64,000 bases of DNA from Granulimonas faecalis (GCF_022834715.1 NZ_BQKC01000001.1:408501-472500), one strand, 5' to 3'. Counted from the first letter of the stretch, positions 48,744-58,992 are shown. Numbers and translations are program-made. The notes: a model not told the origin generated them from the letters alone.

Positions 48744-50279
48744 ATGGCTGAGCACTACGACATCCTCGCGTGCACGGGCTGCCCCACCGGCATCGCCCAC
48801 ACCTTCATGGCCAAGGAGGGCCTCGAGCAGGCTGCCAAGGCCAAGGGCCTCACCATCAAGGTGGAGACCCACGGCCAGGAGGGCGTCAAGAACGCCATCA
48901 CCGCCGAGGACATCGCCAACGCCAAGGCCGTGGTCATCGCGGCCGACGTCAACGTCGACGAGGGCCGTTTCACCTCCAAACCCATGGTCATGGCCGGCGT
49001 GACCGCCGGCATCAAGGACCCGGCCGGCCTCATCGACCGTGCCCTCGTGGCCAAGCCCGCCAACGCCGGCGCCTCCGTGCCCTCCGACGAGGAGCTGGCC
49101 ATGGACAACCACGGCTTCGAGAAGGGCGGTATCGGCCAGGAGATCTACAAGCACCTCATGAACGGCGTCAGCCACATGCTGCCGTTCGTGGTGGCCGGCG
49201 GCGTCCTCACCGCCGTCTCCTTCCTCTGGGGCATCACGAGCTTCGACTCCACCGCGGCCGACTACAACGCCTTCGCCGCCATGCTCAAGACCATCGGCGG
49301 CATCGCCATGAACCTCATGGTACCCGTGCTCGCCGCCTACATCGCCGAGTCCATCGCCGGCCGTCCCGGCCTCGTGCCCGGCTTCGTGGCCGGCATGATC
49401 GCCATCACCGGTCTGCCCGTCAACGCCGAGACCGGCCTCATCGACGCCGGCGGCGCCGGCGTGGGCTTCGGCTTCCTCGGCGGCATCATCGGCGGTTTCC
49501 TCGCCGGTTACGTCATCGAGGGCCTCAAGAAGGCCTTCTCCCGCCTGCCCGAGAACCTCAACGGCCTCAAGGCGATCTTCCTCTACCCCCTGTGCTCCAC
49601 CCTCATCACCGGCCTCGCCATGCTCGCCATCTCCGGCCCCATGGTGGCCATCAACGAGGGCATGATGGGCTTCCTTGCCAGCCTGCAGACCGCCAGCCCC
49701 ATCGTCCTCGGCCTCGCCATCGGCTGCATGTGCGCCTTTGACATGGGTGGCCCCGTGAACAAGGCCGCCTACGTCACCGGCACCGCCCTGCTCGGCACCG
49801 GCCTCGCCGCCGGCGTGGGCACCCCCGAGTACGTCTCCGGCACCGCCTTCATGGCCGCCGTGTCCGCCGCCTGCATCGCCCCGCCCCTGGTGACCACCTT
49901 CGCCACCGTCGTGGGCCGCAAGTACTTCACCCAGGAGGACCGCGACGCCGGCCTGGTGAACTTCATCCTCGGCTGCACCCACATCACCGAGGGCGCCATC
50001 CCCTTCATGACCAAGAACATCTGGCCCGTGATGCCCATCATGATGCTCTCCAGCTCCATCGCGGCCATCCTGACCCTCATGCTGGGCGTGCACGTCCCGG
50101 CCCCCCACGGCGGCTTCCTCGTGCTCCCCGTGGTCGAGAACCCCATCGCCTGGATCGGGGCCATCCTGATCGGCTCCGTGGTCGGCGGCATGCTCTTCGT
50201 GCTCTTCAAGAAGTCCCAGTACGACCGTGAGCGCCGCTCCGAGGGCGTGGGCACCGGCACCACCCCCAACGCCGCCTAA
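48744..50279 (+). CDS. fruA: PTS fructose transporter subunit IIBC
   Basis: 511 residues from ATG 48744 with GAGAGGAG upstream. Residues 1-100 are IIB, phosphorylated on Cys 10 of ILACTGCPTGIAHTFMA; about 135-500 are the IIC channel (GVSHMLPFVVAGGVLTAV, DMGGPVNKAAYVTG, GCTHITEGAIPF). There is no IIA domain, so the phosphate must come from a separate IIA or an HPr-like protein. It imports fructose as fructose-1-phosphate, the substrate of the kinase encoded next. Confidence 0.95.
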   Translation: MAEHYDILACTGCPTGIAHTFMAKEGLEQAAKAKGLTIKVETHGQEGVKNAITAEDIANAKAVVIAADVNVDEGRFTSKPMVMAGVTAGIKDPAGLIDRALVAKPANAGASVPSDEELAMDNHGFEKGGIGQEIYKHLMNGVSHMLPFVVAGGVLTAVSFLWGITSFDSTAADYNAFAAMLKTIGGIAMNLMVPVLAAYIAESIAGRPGLVPGFVAGMIAITGLPVNAETGLIDAGGAGVGFGFLGGIIGGFLAGYVIEGLKKAFSRLPENLNGLKAIFLYPLCSTLITGLAMLAISGPMVAINEGMMGFLASLQTASPIVLGLAIGCMCAFDMGGPVNKAAYVTGTALLGTGLAAGVGTPEYVSGTAFMAAVSAACIAPPLVTTFATVVGRKYFTQEDRDAGLVNFILGCTHITEGAIPFMTKNIWPVMPIMMLSSSIAAILTLMLGVHVPAPHGGFLVLPVVENPIAWIGAILIGSVVGGMLFVLFKKSQYDRERRSEGVGTGTTPNAA

Positions 50280-50311
50280 CCCCGGACGGCCAGCACCACC
50301 CGCGAGACCCC

Positions 50312-50342
50312 AGGGCCCGGCATCACCCGTATGCCGGGCCCT
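50312..50342 (+). terminator. Hairpin between fruA and fruK
   Basis: AGGGCCCGGCAT pairs with ATGCCGGGCCCT (12 bp), followed by CTTCTAT, 25 bases before the kinase start. It probably lowers read-through so that less kinase than transporter is made. Confidence 0.75.
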
Positions 50343-50366
50343 CTTCTATAGAAAGGAACGCCTCCC

Positions 50367-51290
50367 GTGATCCACACCCTCACCACCAACCCGGCCATCG
50401 ACATGAACGTCACCACCAACGACGGCGCCCTCGTGCCCGACGCCGTCAACCGCGTGGGGGCCGCCGACTACTCGCCCAACGGCAAGGGCCTCAACGTGTC
50501 GTTCACCCTCGAGCACTACGGCTCTCCCTCCTGCATCCTGGGCTTCTTCGCCGGCTTCACCGGTGACTACATCGTGGAGGGGGCCCGCAAGGTGTGTCCC
50601 GTGGAGCCCGTCTACGTGGAGGGGACGACCCGCATCACCGTGCTCGTGCGCGCCGGCGAGGTGGAGTACACCATGCCCGGCGCCGGTGCGCCCGTGCCCC
50701 TGGAGAAGCAGGACGAGATGCTCGAGCTCGTGCGCGCCCTGCCCGACCTTACCTGCCTGGTGGTCTCGGGGTCCCTCTCGCCCCTCATGGACGGCGGCTT
50801 CTACGACCGCCTGCTCGACGTCCTCGAGGAGCGCGGCGCCGAGTTCGTGCTCGACGTCTCCAGCGCCCACCTCAAGAACCTCGTGGGGCGCGGGCCCCTG
50901 CTCATCAAGCCCAACGACGACGAGCTCCGCGACATCTTTGGCCTGGACGTCGTCGACGACGCCAGCGCCGTGGCGGCCCTCGACGAGGTGGTGGCGGCCG
51001 GCGCCAAGAGCGTGCTGCTCACCATGGGCGGCAAGGGGGCCTACTTCACAGACGGGGAGGGCGTGTGGAGGTGCGGCGCCGCCAGGATCGAGCCGTTCCA
51101 GACGGCCTGCGCCGGCGACGGCACCCTGGGGGCGTTCCTGTCGGCCTGGTACGACGACCGTTCCAACGTGGAGGGTGCCCTCGTGCGGGCCATGGCCACC
51201 GGCGCCAACGTGGCGCTCTGCCCGGGGCTCGGCGACTTCGCCCGCGTGGACGAGCTCGCCTCCCGGGTGAGCGTGGAGCGCATCCGCTAG
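50367..51290 (+). CDS. fruK: 1-phosphofructokinase (PfkB family)
   Basis: 307 residues from GTG 50367 (GAAAGGA upstream). N-terminal IHTLTTNPAIDMNV and NGKGLNVSFTLEHYG are typical of FruK/LacC; the substrate-binding SGSLSP and the catalytic CAGDGTLGAFLSAW near the C-terminus are intact, although the usual Ser after the catalytic Asp is Gly. Converts fructose-1-phosphate to fructose-1,6-bisphosphate. A neighbouring FruR was not found. Confidence 0.92.
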   Translation: MIHTLTTNPAIDMNVTTNDGALVPDAVNRVGAADYSPNGKGLNVSFTLEHYGSPSCILGFFAGFTGDYIVEGARKVCPVEPVYVEGTTRITVLVRAGEVEYTMPGAGAPVPLEKQDEMLELVRALPDLTCLVVSGSLSPLMDGGFYDRLLDVLEERGAEFVLDVSSAHLKNLVGRGPLLIKPNDDELRDIFGLDVVDDASAVAALDEVVAAGAKSVLLTMGGKGAYFTDGEGVWRCGAARIEPFQTACAGDGTLGAFLSAWYDDRSNVEGALVRAMATGANVALCPGLGDFARVDELASRVSVERIR

Positions 51291-51513
51291 GTCCCGAGGC
51301 CGGAGAACCACTAATTATAATCCTTTGGACCATGGGCAGACCCGTGTTTTCGGCGAACCGCTTTTCACAGGCGCCCCCCACTGAGGGATATAAACTATCG
51401 CCCTGATGCGGTCCGTGCGGGCCGCACGGCCGAGGCTTCATCGGGCGCCCGGCGCCCGTCATCTTGCAACCGGGGGCAACAGGCGCCCCCACAGCGATTG
51501 GGAGGATTCACCC

Positions 51514-52725
51514 ATGGCTCAGTTCACCCTGCCCCGCGACATCTTCCATGGCGAGGGGGCCCTCGAGCAGCTCAAGGGCCTCAAGGGCTCCAAGGCCGTC
51601 ATCGTCACCGGCGGCGGCTCCATGCGGCGCGGCGGCTTCCTCGAGCGCACCGAGAAGTACCTGCAGGAGGCCGGCATGGAGACCCTGCTGTTCGAGGGTG
51701 TCGAGCCCGACCCCTCCGTCGAGACCGTCATGCGCGGCGCTGCGGCCATGACCGAGTTCCAGCCCGACTGGATCGTGGCCATCGGCGGCGGCAGCCCCAT
51801 CGACGCCGCCAAGGCCATGTGGGCTTTCTACGAGTACCCCGACGTCACCTTCGATGACCTCTGCATCCCCTTCAACTTCCCCACCCTGCGCACCAAGGCC
51901 AAGTTCTGCGCCATCCCCTCCACCTCCGGCACCGCCACCGAGGTCACGGCCTTCTCGGTGATCACCGATTACGCCAAGGGCGTCAAGTACCCGCTGGCCG
52001 ACTTCAACATCACCCCCGACGTCGCCGTCGTGGACCCCGAGATCGCCTACACCATGCCGGCCAAGCTCTGCGCCCACACCGGCATGGACGCCATGACCCA
52101 CTCCATCGAGGCCTACGTCTCCACCGCCGCCTGCAACTTCACCGACGCCGACGCCGTGTGGTCCATCGAGCTCATCCACGACTGGCTGGTCAAGTCCTAC
52201 GAGGGCGACAAGGAGGCCCGCCGCCAGATGCACGACGCCCAGTGCCTGGCCGGCATGGCCTTCTCCAACGCGCTGCTCGGCATCGTGCACTCCATGGCCC
52301 ACAAGACCGGCGCCGCCTTCTCCGGCGGCCACATCATCCACGGTGCGGCCAACGCCATGTACCTGCCCCGCGTGATCCAGTACAACGCCCGCGACCCGCG
52401 CGCCGCCGAGCGCTACGCCGACATCGCCCGCAGGCTGCACCTGTCCGGCGACACCACCGAGGAGCTCGTGGCCTCCCTCGTGGCCGAGCTGCGCCACATG
52501 AACGACGAGCTCAACATCCCGCAGGCCATCAAGTACTACGGCGAGGGCGGCCTGCCGGCCGAGACCTCCATCATCGACGAGGCCGAGTTCCTGGAGAAGC
52601 TGCCCCAGGTGGCCGAGCTCGCCATCGGCGACGCCTGCACCGGCTCCAACCCGCGCATCCCCACCCAGGAGGAGATGGAGAAGCTCCTCAAGTGCGTCTA
52701 CTACGACATCGACGTGGACTTCTAA
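51514..52725 (+). CDS. Iron-containing alcohol dehydrogenase
   Basis: 403 residues from ATG 51514 with GGGAGGA upstream. Group III dehydrogenase: NAD site VTGGGSMRRGG and IGGGSPIDAAKAMW, FCAIPSTSGTATEVT, and iron ligands in the series DPEIAYTMPAKLCAHTGMDAMTHSIEAY, MAHKTGAAF and GHIIHGAANA. Close to butanol dehydrogenase BdhA-like and Fe-ADH enzymes; regenerates NAD during fermentation. A promoter-like TTATAAT lies near 51314 in the 220-base gap before it. Confidence 0.93.
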   Translation: MAQFTLPRDIFHGEGALEQLKGLKGSKAVIVTGGGSMRRGGFLERTEKYLQEAGMETLLFEGVEPDPSVETVMRGAAAMTEFQPDWIVAIGGGSPIDAAKAMWAFYEYPDVTFDDLCIPFNFPTLRTKAKFCAIPSTSGTATEVTAFSVITDYAKGVKYPLADFNITPDVAVVDPEIAYTMPAKLCAHTGMDAMTHSIEAYVSTAACNFTDADAVWSIELIHDWLVKSYEGDKEARRQMHDAQCLAGMAFSNALLGIVHSMAHKTGAAFSGGHIIHGAANAMYLPRVIQYNARDPRAAERYADIARRLHLSGDTTEELVASLVAELRHMNDELNIPQAIKYYGEGGLPAETSIIDEAEFLEKLPQVAELAIGDACTGSNPRIPTQEEMEKLLKCVYYDIDVDF

Positions 52726-52783
52726 GGGGGGCGGCCCTACACTGGCCCCAAGGCCGGGCGGCACGCCCGGGGTAACGGATGCG

Positions 52784-52819
52784 AACCCGTCATCATCGCC
52801 CCAACGGTGATGGCGGGTT
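52784..52819 (+). terminator. Terminator of the alcohol dehydrogenase gene
   Basis: AACCCG-T-CATCA pairs with TGATG-G-CGGGTT, followed by TTTTTC. It overlaps the early part of the region before the MFS gene start. Confidence 0.75.
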
Positions 52820-52839
52820 TTTCTGTGGGAGGGATCTTC

Positions 52840-54267
52840 ATGGGGAAGGCCGCGGGCAACCGCTGGGCCGTGCTCGGCACGGTGGCGATCATGTCGTTCA
52901 TGTCAACGCTCAACGGGTCCACCGTCAACGTGGCCATGCCCTCCATCCAGCGGGAGCTGGGTGTGGCCATGGACTCGGTGCAGCTGGTGTCAACGGCGTA
53001 CCTCTTCGTCATGTGCGCCGTCATGCCCGTGGTGGGCGCCCTGGGCGACCGCCTGGGCAAGGTCCGGTTCTTCGAGGCGGGCGTGCTCGTGTTCACGGTG
53101 GGCTCCCTCCTGTGCGGCCTCACCCAGGGGCTCGTCCCCCTCATCGCCGCCCGCGCCGTGCAGGCCGTGGGGGCCGGGTTCGCCCTCGCCACCAACATGG
53201 GCATCGTGACCGAGGCGTTTCCGTCGGACGAGCGCGGCCGCGCCCTGGGCGTCGTGGCCACGGCGGTCTCCCTGGGCCTCATGTGCGGCCCCACCGTAGG
53301 CGGGTTCGTGGTCACCACGGCCGGCTGGCACTGGGTCTTTCCCATGAGCGTGCCGTTCGGCGTGCTCTGCCTGGTGCTGGGCCGCATGACGCTGCCCGAC
53401 GACGCCCCCGCGCCCTCGGACCGGCCCTTCGACACGCCCGGCGCCGTCCTCGTGGCCGCGGCCGTGCTCGCCCTCACCTCGGGCCTCACGTTCGTGACCA
53501 CGCACCCGTCACCGGCCACCGTGGCTCTCCTCGCCTGCGGGGCGCTCCTGCTATGCGCCTTCGTCGTGCGCGAGCGCCGGTGCGCCGACCCCCTGATCTG
53601 CCTCGACAGCTTCCGCAACCCGGCGTTCGACGTGAACCTCGCCACCATGTTCGCGAGCTTCCTCGCCGTGGGCATGAGCGAGTACATCGTGCCGTTCTAT
53701 CTGCAGGACGCCCGCGGGCTCGACGCCGCGGCGGCGGGCCTGGCCATCATGGTCATGCCGGTGGTCTCGGGCATCCTCGGGCCGGTGGCCGGCGCCCTGT
53801 CGGACCGGGTGGGCTGCGGGCGTCCCACGGCCGTGGGCCTCACGGTCTACGCCGCGGGCCTGGCCGCCGTGGCTTTCCTCGGGCTGTCCACGCCGCTCTG
53901 GCTCGTGGTGTGCGTGCTCGGCCTCGCCAGCGTGGGGGTGGGGCTCTTCCAGGCCCCCAACAACTCCCTCGTCATGGGCAGCGTGGACGAGGGCCAGCTG
54001 GGTTTTGCAAGCTCCATCGCGGCGCTTTTCAGGACCCTGGGCATGGCCCTGGGGGTCACGTTCGGCTCTGCCGTGCTCTACGGGGCCATGGGGCGGGCGG
54101 CAGGCGCCCCCCAGACCTCCTTCGAGGCCGCCCATCCCGAGTGGTTCATGGCGGGGTTCCAGGCGGTGTTCTGGGTCTTTGCCGCCCTGGTGGCCGCGGG
54201 TGCCGTGCTCACCTGGGCCGTCGTGGCGCGCGACCCGGCCCAGGAGCGGCCCGGCGAGCGTCCCTAG
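52840..54267 (+). CDS. MFS drug exporter, DHA2 (14-helix) type
   Basis: 475 residues from ATG 52840 after GGGAGGG. Motif A GALGDRLGKVRFFEAG and motif C-like VSLGLMCGPTVGGFVV are in place; helix 1 has MSTLNGSTVNVAMPSIQRELG, diagnostic of the EmrB/QacA branch. About 14 membrane helices. Expected to expel toxic compounds using the proton gradient. No regulator adjacent. Confidence 0.93.
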   Translation: MGKAAGNRWAVLGTVAIMSFMSTLNGSTVNVAMPSIQRELGVAMDSVQLVSTAYLFVMCAVMPVVGALGDRLGKVRFFEAGVLVFTVGSLLCGLTQGLVPLIAARAVQAVGAGFALATNMGIVTEAFPSDERGRALGVVATAVSLGLMCGPTVGGFVVTTAGWHWVFPMSVPFGVLCLVLGRMTLPDDAPAPSDRPFDTPGAVLVAAAVLALTSGLTFVTTHPSPATVALLACGALLLCAFVVRERRCADPLICLDSFRNPAFDVNLATMFASFLAVGMSEYIVPFYLQDARGLDAAAAGLAIMVMPVVSGILGPVAGALSDRVGCGRPTAVGLTVYAAGLAAVAFLGLSTPLWLVVCVLGLASVGVGLFQAPNNSLVMGSVDEGQLGFASSIAALFRTLGMALGVTFGSAVLYGAMGRAAGAPQTSFEAAHPEWFMAGFQAVFWVFAALVAAGAVLTWAVVARDPAQERPGERP

Positions 54268-54327
54268 GGTCGCGGCGGCCTGTCGGGAATCGGCTCCGCC
54301 AAAAAAGGAGATGGCTTCGAGCCCGCG

Positions 54328-54351
54328 ATCATGGCCCTTGAGGGCCATGAT
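54328..54351. terminator. Hairpin after the MFS gene
   Basis: ATCATGGCCC-TTGA-GGGCCATGAT, a perfect 10-bp stem followed by TATTTGGCTTATTTTGGG. The surrounding 54355-54420 is strikingly A/T-rich and likely carries the promoter of the surface-protein gene. Confidence 0.8.
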
Positions 54352-54440
54352 TATTTGGCTTATTTTGGGTTGCTTTATTATTATCTGAAAGTGAGAATAA
54401 AGTATGTGTCGATAATCCTGGATCCATCGGAGGCGAAACG

Positions 54441-57400
54441 ATGCTCAAAAGACCCGTTTCCCGGCCCTTCAGGGTCGCCGTCCTGACCCTTGTTGCCCTC
54501 TCCGTGGCACTCTCCCTCCTCCCGGCCGTACCGGCACGGGCGGCGGTCACAGCGGAGGAGCTGGCCTCCCACGTGGTCCCGAGCCTCGACCCCGAGAGCA
54601 CCACGGTCAACCTCTTCAACTACAGCGCCGGCGCGACCGGCGCCGGTGCCATGGCCGGCACCGACACCCTGGGCACCACCGGCAGTGCCACGCCCAAGGT
54701 CAACTACGACACATGGCTCGCAAACCCTGACTCCATCAACTACGGGCGCCTGCTCCTGTTTGGTGACGGCATGCGTCACCTCGGCTACTGGAACCAGGGC
54801 CTCGTGGAGAACTACGGCCAGATCGCCCGCGAGAACGCCGGCATGCAGGGCATCGTGGAGCCCGCGCTCTCCGCCACGGGCTTCCCCGTGGTGAGCGCCT
54901 CCCCCGAGATCGGCCTCGACGTCAACGACGGGTCCTACAGCGACGCGACGGGCGACACCGCCTGGGTGAAGAACCAGTCGTTCTACGGCAACGCCGGCCC
55001 CCTCTACATCTCCAACCTCACAAACACCGCCGACAACGGCCTCTTCCACCCGGTATGGGGCCGCAACATCGACCGTGTGGTCCAGGCCCAGGCCCTCTCC
55101 GTGGCCAACGGCACCGGCAACGTGAACTTCTCCGGGATCGGCAACGACCCCGACCCGAGCACCGCCGCCATCAAGACGGCGCTCGAGAACAGCTCCGTGG
55201 TGAACTTCAAGGACGGCGAGGGCTACGATCTCCCGGAGTCCGTGCGCTCGCTCCAGTACCTGTTCGACCCCGACCAGGACTGCGCCGGCAAGGAGTCCTA
55301 CAAGAACGTCACCGGTCTCTTCCAGATGGACGACCAAGGCTACTACTTCTACAACATGCGCCGGAACTTCGCCGAGTTCACGGCCGACCCCACCGAGGAC
55401 AGCGCCGGCCACTTCACCCTCTACGACGCCCCGGCGGGCCTGCGCACCGACGACAAGGGCTCCGTGGGCAACTTCTTCCCGTTCAACAGCGCCGAGAAGG
55501 CCTTCACCCTCGGTGCCGACGGCTCGCTCCAGAACGTCCTCAACGCCAACAACCAGGGCAACGCCGAGCCGGTGGACCACCACCTGGGTATGACTGTGGA
55601 GACCACCTTCCGCCAGCCCGTGGACGGCAAGGTGGGCGCGAACCCCATGACCTTCGAGTTCGAAGGTGACGACGACGTCTGGGTCTTCATCGACGACGTC
55701 CTCGTCCTCGACCTGGGCGGCATCCACTCCGAGGTCTACGGCACCATCGACTTCGCCACCGGCGAGGTGCACATGGGCCCTGCCTTCGACTTCCACGGCA
55801 TCCCCGACGACCCGGCCGCCGCCGCCACGGACTCCACCACCATCAAGGCCGCGTTCGAGGCCGCCGGCCACGGTGACGCAGTGCGCTGGAACGGCGACAC
55901 CTTCGCCTCCAACACGAGCCACACCCTCAAGATGTTCTACCTCGAGCGCGGCAACTACGACTCGTCCATCGCCCTGCGCTTCAACCTCCAGCCTGCCCTC
56001 TATCAGCAGATCTACAAGGTCGACCAGTACGGCAACCCCCTTGCCGGCGCCGAGTTCGACCTCTATGCGGTCAGGCCCTCCGACGGCACCGTCCCCACCC
56101 AGGAGAACTCCTCCACCTTCGGCCTCGACGACGTCGAGGTCGTGGGCGGCCCCCTCACGCACCTGGTCACCGACGATGACGGCGTGGCACGTTTCGAGGA
56201 CCCCGAGCCCCGGGCGACCCAGGCCCAGGCCGACCCCTTCAACTTCTCCGACCGCTACGACGCCGAGACGGGCGACGGCCTGCTCTACATCCTTCGGGAG
56301 ACCAAGGCACCTGCGGGCTACAAGTCGACCCCCCAGGACCTGCTGCTGCGCTTCGAGCCGCAGTACACCATGCTCGTGGTCAACAATCGCTACCAGACCG
56401 GCGCCTACGCGAGCTTCATCAGCCGCGTCACCGGCAACAACGCCGAGGTCTACTACGGCCAGATCGGCGAGGACGGCGGCCTGGTCACCCAGATTCCCGG
56501 GTCCGACCCGGTGCCCGTGGCCGACCAGGCCGACGGCCTCGTGGTGGCGGTGCCGATGCTGCGCTCCACCACCCCTGCCGGCGAGGAGCGCTGGCTGCCC
56601 CTCTACGGCGATAACCTCACGGGGTTCCAGGCCGTGGAGTACTCCGAGGACCGGGTGGGCTACGAGGAGTTCAAGCGCCAGGCCCGCCAGGTGACCCTCC
56701 GGGGCGCCCTCATGCAGATGGCGGCCGTCCACAACGCCGAGCGTGACGGCACCCACGCCTCGGGCTGGTACTTTACCTGGGATGACGAGACCCAGAGGCT
56801 CCAGGCCCTCCTCGAGAACCTGCCCGGCCGGGCCGACCGCTACCTGCTCAAGAACCCCGAGACCGGCGACATGCGCAACTTCTACGCCATCATCAAGCCC
56901 GACGCCTTGGCCCGGGCCCTCGGCGTGAGCCGTGAGACGGTGGCGGCCATGGACTCCTCCGAGCGCTACGCCGCTCTGGGGGCCAAGGTGGCCGAGACCC
57001 TCGACGCCGACGGCTCGGGCTCCCCGGACTCCCTCGACGCCATCGTCGACGCCATCGACCCAGATCCCGAGGACTACCTCCAACGCGGCTACTGCTCCCT
57101 GGACATCCGCCAGTTCATCCGCGACTTCCGCTCGCGCATCTACATCCCCAACGAGCAGCGCGAGCTCCGCGTCATGAAGGTCGACCAGACCGGCACCCCC
57201 AGGAACGGCGCGGTCTTCGCCCTGTACGGGTCCCGGGCAGATGCCGAGGCCAACGACCCGGCCCGGGCCCTGTCCCAGGGCACTACGGCCACCCTCGACG
57301 GCACCGACGGCATGCTTGTCTTCGAGCCCCACGAGGGCCACAAGGCCGCCGGGGACCACGGCGGCTACGGGGACATGACCTGGCCCGACACCCGCCACGA

Positions 57401-58952
57401 CGGCGAGGCCCGCACCTACTACCTGCGCGAGGTCTCCGCCCCTGAGGGCTGCGAGCTCAACCCCCAGATCGTCGAGGTCCAGGCCGGCGTCTACTCCATC
57501 TACGCCGACGCCGGTGAGGCCGACGACGGCGTCACCGTCATGGCCGGCGTGGGCAAGCTCGTCAAGACCATGGTCAAGTACGCCTCCGACGGGGCCGTCA
57601 ACATCACCCTGCGCGACATCACCGCCTTCGCCCAGGGTCAGCCCTCCGGCTCCTTCGCCATGGACGGATGGGCCGACACGGTGCTGCCGGGCACCGACGA
57701 CCAGGTGCGCTCCCTGAACCTCCATTACGGCATCAACGCCGTGGTGGACTACGGCCTGTCCGACGAGGACGGCGGCAAGAACTACAGCCCGTTCTTCGTC
57801 ACCGACACCGGCTACGTGCGCACCCGGGTGCAGCAGAACCTCCACGAGCACGACGACCCCGACGACCCGTTCTACTCCACCGCCGAGGCCGACGACCTGG
57901 GCGACATGGACATAACGGGGCTGTTCTCCCTCATCAACACCGTGGTGGTCACCGACCGCGACCCGGCCCTGCCCGCCACCGGCAGCCTGGTGCTGTCAAA
58001 GACGGTGGAGGGCGACGGCCTTGCCCCCGAGGACTACCTGCGCAACTTCAACTTCGAGGTGCGCCTCCACGATAGCGACGGCAACGAGTTGACCGACTCC
58101 TTCCACTACTACGGCCGCGACCGGGCCGGCCTGGTCAGGAGCGGCGACGTGCTGCCCCTGCACCACGGCGAGGAGCTTGTGGTCCAGGGTCTGCCCGAGG
58201 GGTGCGTGGCCACCGTCACCGAGCGCGAGGCCAACGGGGACGGCTACTACACCTATCCGGCCTCCGGCACCCATGACGTGGTCGTGGAGGCCGACGGCAC
58301 CCACCGGGCCGACTTCGTGAACGTGCGTGGGACCCGCCCCGCCCCGCCCGAGCTCTCCATCGTCAAGGAGCAGGCCGTGGGGGAGGGTGGCTTCACCGGC
58401 GACACCCTCGACGTGGGTTCCGGTGACGTGGTGACCTACCGCATGACGGTGACCAACGACGGCGAGGGCCCGGCCCGCGACGTGGTGGTGACCGACGAGG
58501 TGCCCGAGGGCCTGACCCTCGTGGAGGGCTCCGCTTCCGACGGTGCCTCCGTCGCGGGCGGCGTCGTCCGTTGGGAGCTGGGAGTTCTGGCGGCGGGGGA
58601 ATCCCGTACCGTGAGCTTCCAGGTGACGGTGCCCGAGGTGTCCGAGCCCACCGCGTGGCGCAACGTGGCCACGGTGGTGCGTACCGACGACGAGGGCGAC
58701 CCCACCGACCCCGACCCGTCGAACGAGGTCGTGGTGAAGACCCCGGTGGACGGGGAGGACCCGGTGCTGCCGGGTCCGGGCACGGGCGACCCGGTCGACC
58801 CCGACGGCCCGGCCGGCGGTGACGGCGGGACCGGCGTCGCGCAGCTCGTCCCGGTCCTCGGCGACCCCGCGTTCGTGGCGCCCCTGGCCCTTGTGACGGT
58901 GGGCCTGCTCGTCCTGCTGTTCTGCTGGATACTGCTCCCCAGGCGCGGCTAG
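54441..58952 (+). CDS. Large cell-surface protein with fibro-slime, SpaA and DUF11 domains
   Basis: 1503 residues. Signal peptide to about 34 (ends ARAA). A PA14-like fibro-slime domain lies around 370-520 (GMTVETTFRQPVDGKV, FEFEGDDDVWVFIDDVLVLDLGGIH). SpaA/Cna-B-type domains start near 521 (IYKVDQYGNPLAGAEFDLYAV) and 907 (LRVMKVDQTGTPRNGAVFALYG), with a third collagen-binding-B-like region about 1183-1295. A DUF11 repeat follows (about 1297-1430: VVTYRMTVTNDGEGPARDVVVTDEVPEGLTLVEGS). It ends with a membrane helix and RRG, but no LPXTG directly before it. LPATG occurs at 1177-1181, inside the protein. Probably an adhesin or pilin-like protein. Confidence 0.9.
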   Translation: MLKRPVSRPFRVAVLTLVALSVALSLLPAVPARAAVTAEELASHVVPSLDPESTTVNLFNYSAGATGAGAMAGTDTLGTTGSATPKVNYDTWLANPDSINYGRLLLFGDGMRHLGYWNQGLVENYGQIARENAGMQGIVEPALSATGFPVVSASPEIGLDVNDGSYSDATGDTAWVKNQSFYGNAGPLYISNLTNTADNGLFHPVWGRNIDRVVQAQALSVANGTGNVNFSGIGNDPDPSTAAIKTALENSSVVNFKDGEGYDLPESVRSLQYLFDPDQDCAGKESYKNVTGLFQMDDQGYYFYNMRRNFAEFTADPTEDSAGHFTLYDAPAGLRTDDKGSVGNFFPFNSAEKAFTLGADGSLQNVLNANNQGNAEPVDHHLGMTVETTFRQPVDGKVGANPMTFEFEGDDDVWVFIDDVLVLDLGGIHSEVYGTIDFATGEVHMGPAFDFHGIPDDPAAAATDSTTIKAAFEAAGHGDAVRWNGDTFASNTSHTLKMFYLERGNYDSSIALRFNLQPALYQQIYKVDQYGNPLAGAEFDLYAVRPSDGTVPTQENSSTFGLDDVEVVGGPLTHLVTDDDGVARFEDPEPRATQAQADPFNFSDRYDAETGDGLLYILRETKAPAGYKSTPQDLLLRFEPQYTMLVVNNRYQTGAYASFISRVTGNNAEVYYGQIGEDGGLVTQIPGSDPVPVADQADGLVVAVPMLRSTTPAGEERWLPLYGDNLTGFQAVEYSEDRVGYEEFKRQARQVTLRGALMQMAAVHNAERDGTHASGWYFTWDDETQRLQALLENLPGRADRYLLKNPETGDMRNFYAIIKPDALARALGVSRETVAAMDSSERYAALGAKVAETLDADGSGSPDSLDAIVDAIDPDPEDYLQRGYCSLDIRQFIRDFRSRIYIPNEQRELRVMKVDQTGTPRNGAVFALYGSRADAEANDPARALSQGTTATLDGTDGMLVFEPHEGHKAAGDHGGYGDMTWPDTRHDGEARTYYLREVSAPEGCELNPQIVEVQAGVYSIYADAGEADDGVTVMAGVGKLVKTMVKYASDGAVNITLRDITAFAQGQPSGSFAMDGWADTVLPGTDDQVRSLNLHYGINAVVDYGLSDEDGGKNYSPFFVTDTGYVRTRVQQNLHEHDDPDDPFYSTAEADDLGDMDITGLFSLINTVVVTDRDPALPATGSLVLSKTVEGDGLAPEDYLRNFNFEVRLHDSDGNELTDSFHYYGRDRAGLVRSGDVLPLHHGEELVVQGLPEGCVATVTEREANGDGYYTYPASGTHDVVVEADGTHRADFVNVRGTRPAPPELSIVKEQAVGEGGFTGDTLDVGSGDVVTYRMTVTNDGEGPARDVVVTDEVPEGLTLVEGSASDGASVAGGVVRWELGVLAAGESRTVSFQVTVPEVSEPTAWRNVATVVRTDDEGDPTDPDPSNEVVVKTPVDGEDPVLPGPGTGDPVDPDGPAGGDGGTGVAQLVPVLGDPAFVAPLALVTVGLLVLLFCWILLPRRG

Positions 58953-58992
58953 GGGCCGGGCACCGCACCGGTCCGCCCCTCCAGGTCTTTAG

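Noticed and set aside
54381-57851. An 1156-codon minus-strand frame across the surface-protein gene
   Set aside because: Composition is Val/Gly/His/Glu-rich shadow sequence without domains, ribosome site or neighbours; the plus strand encodes clear fibro-slime and SpaA domains.
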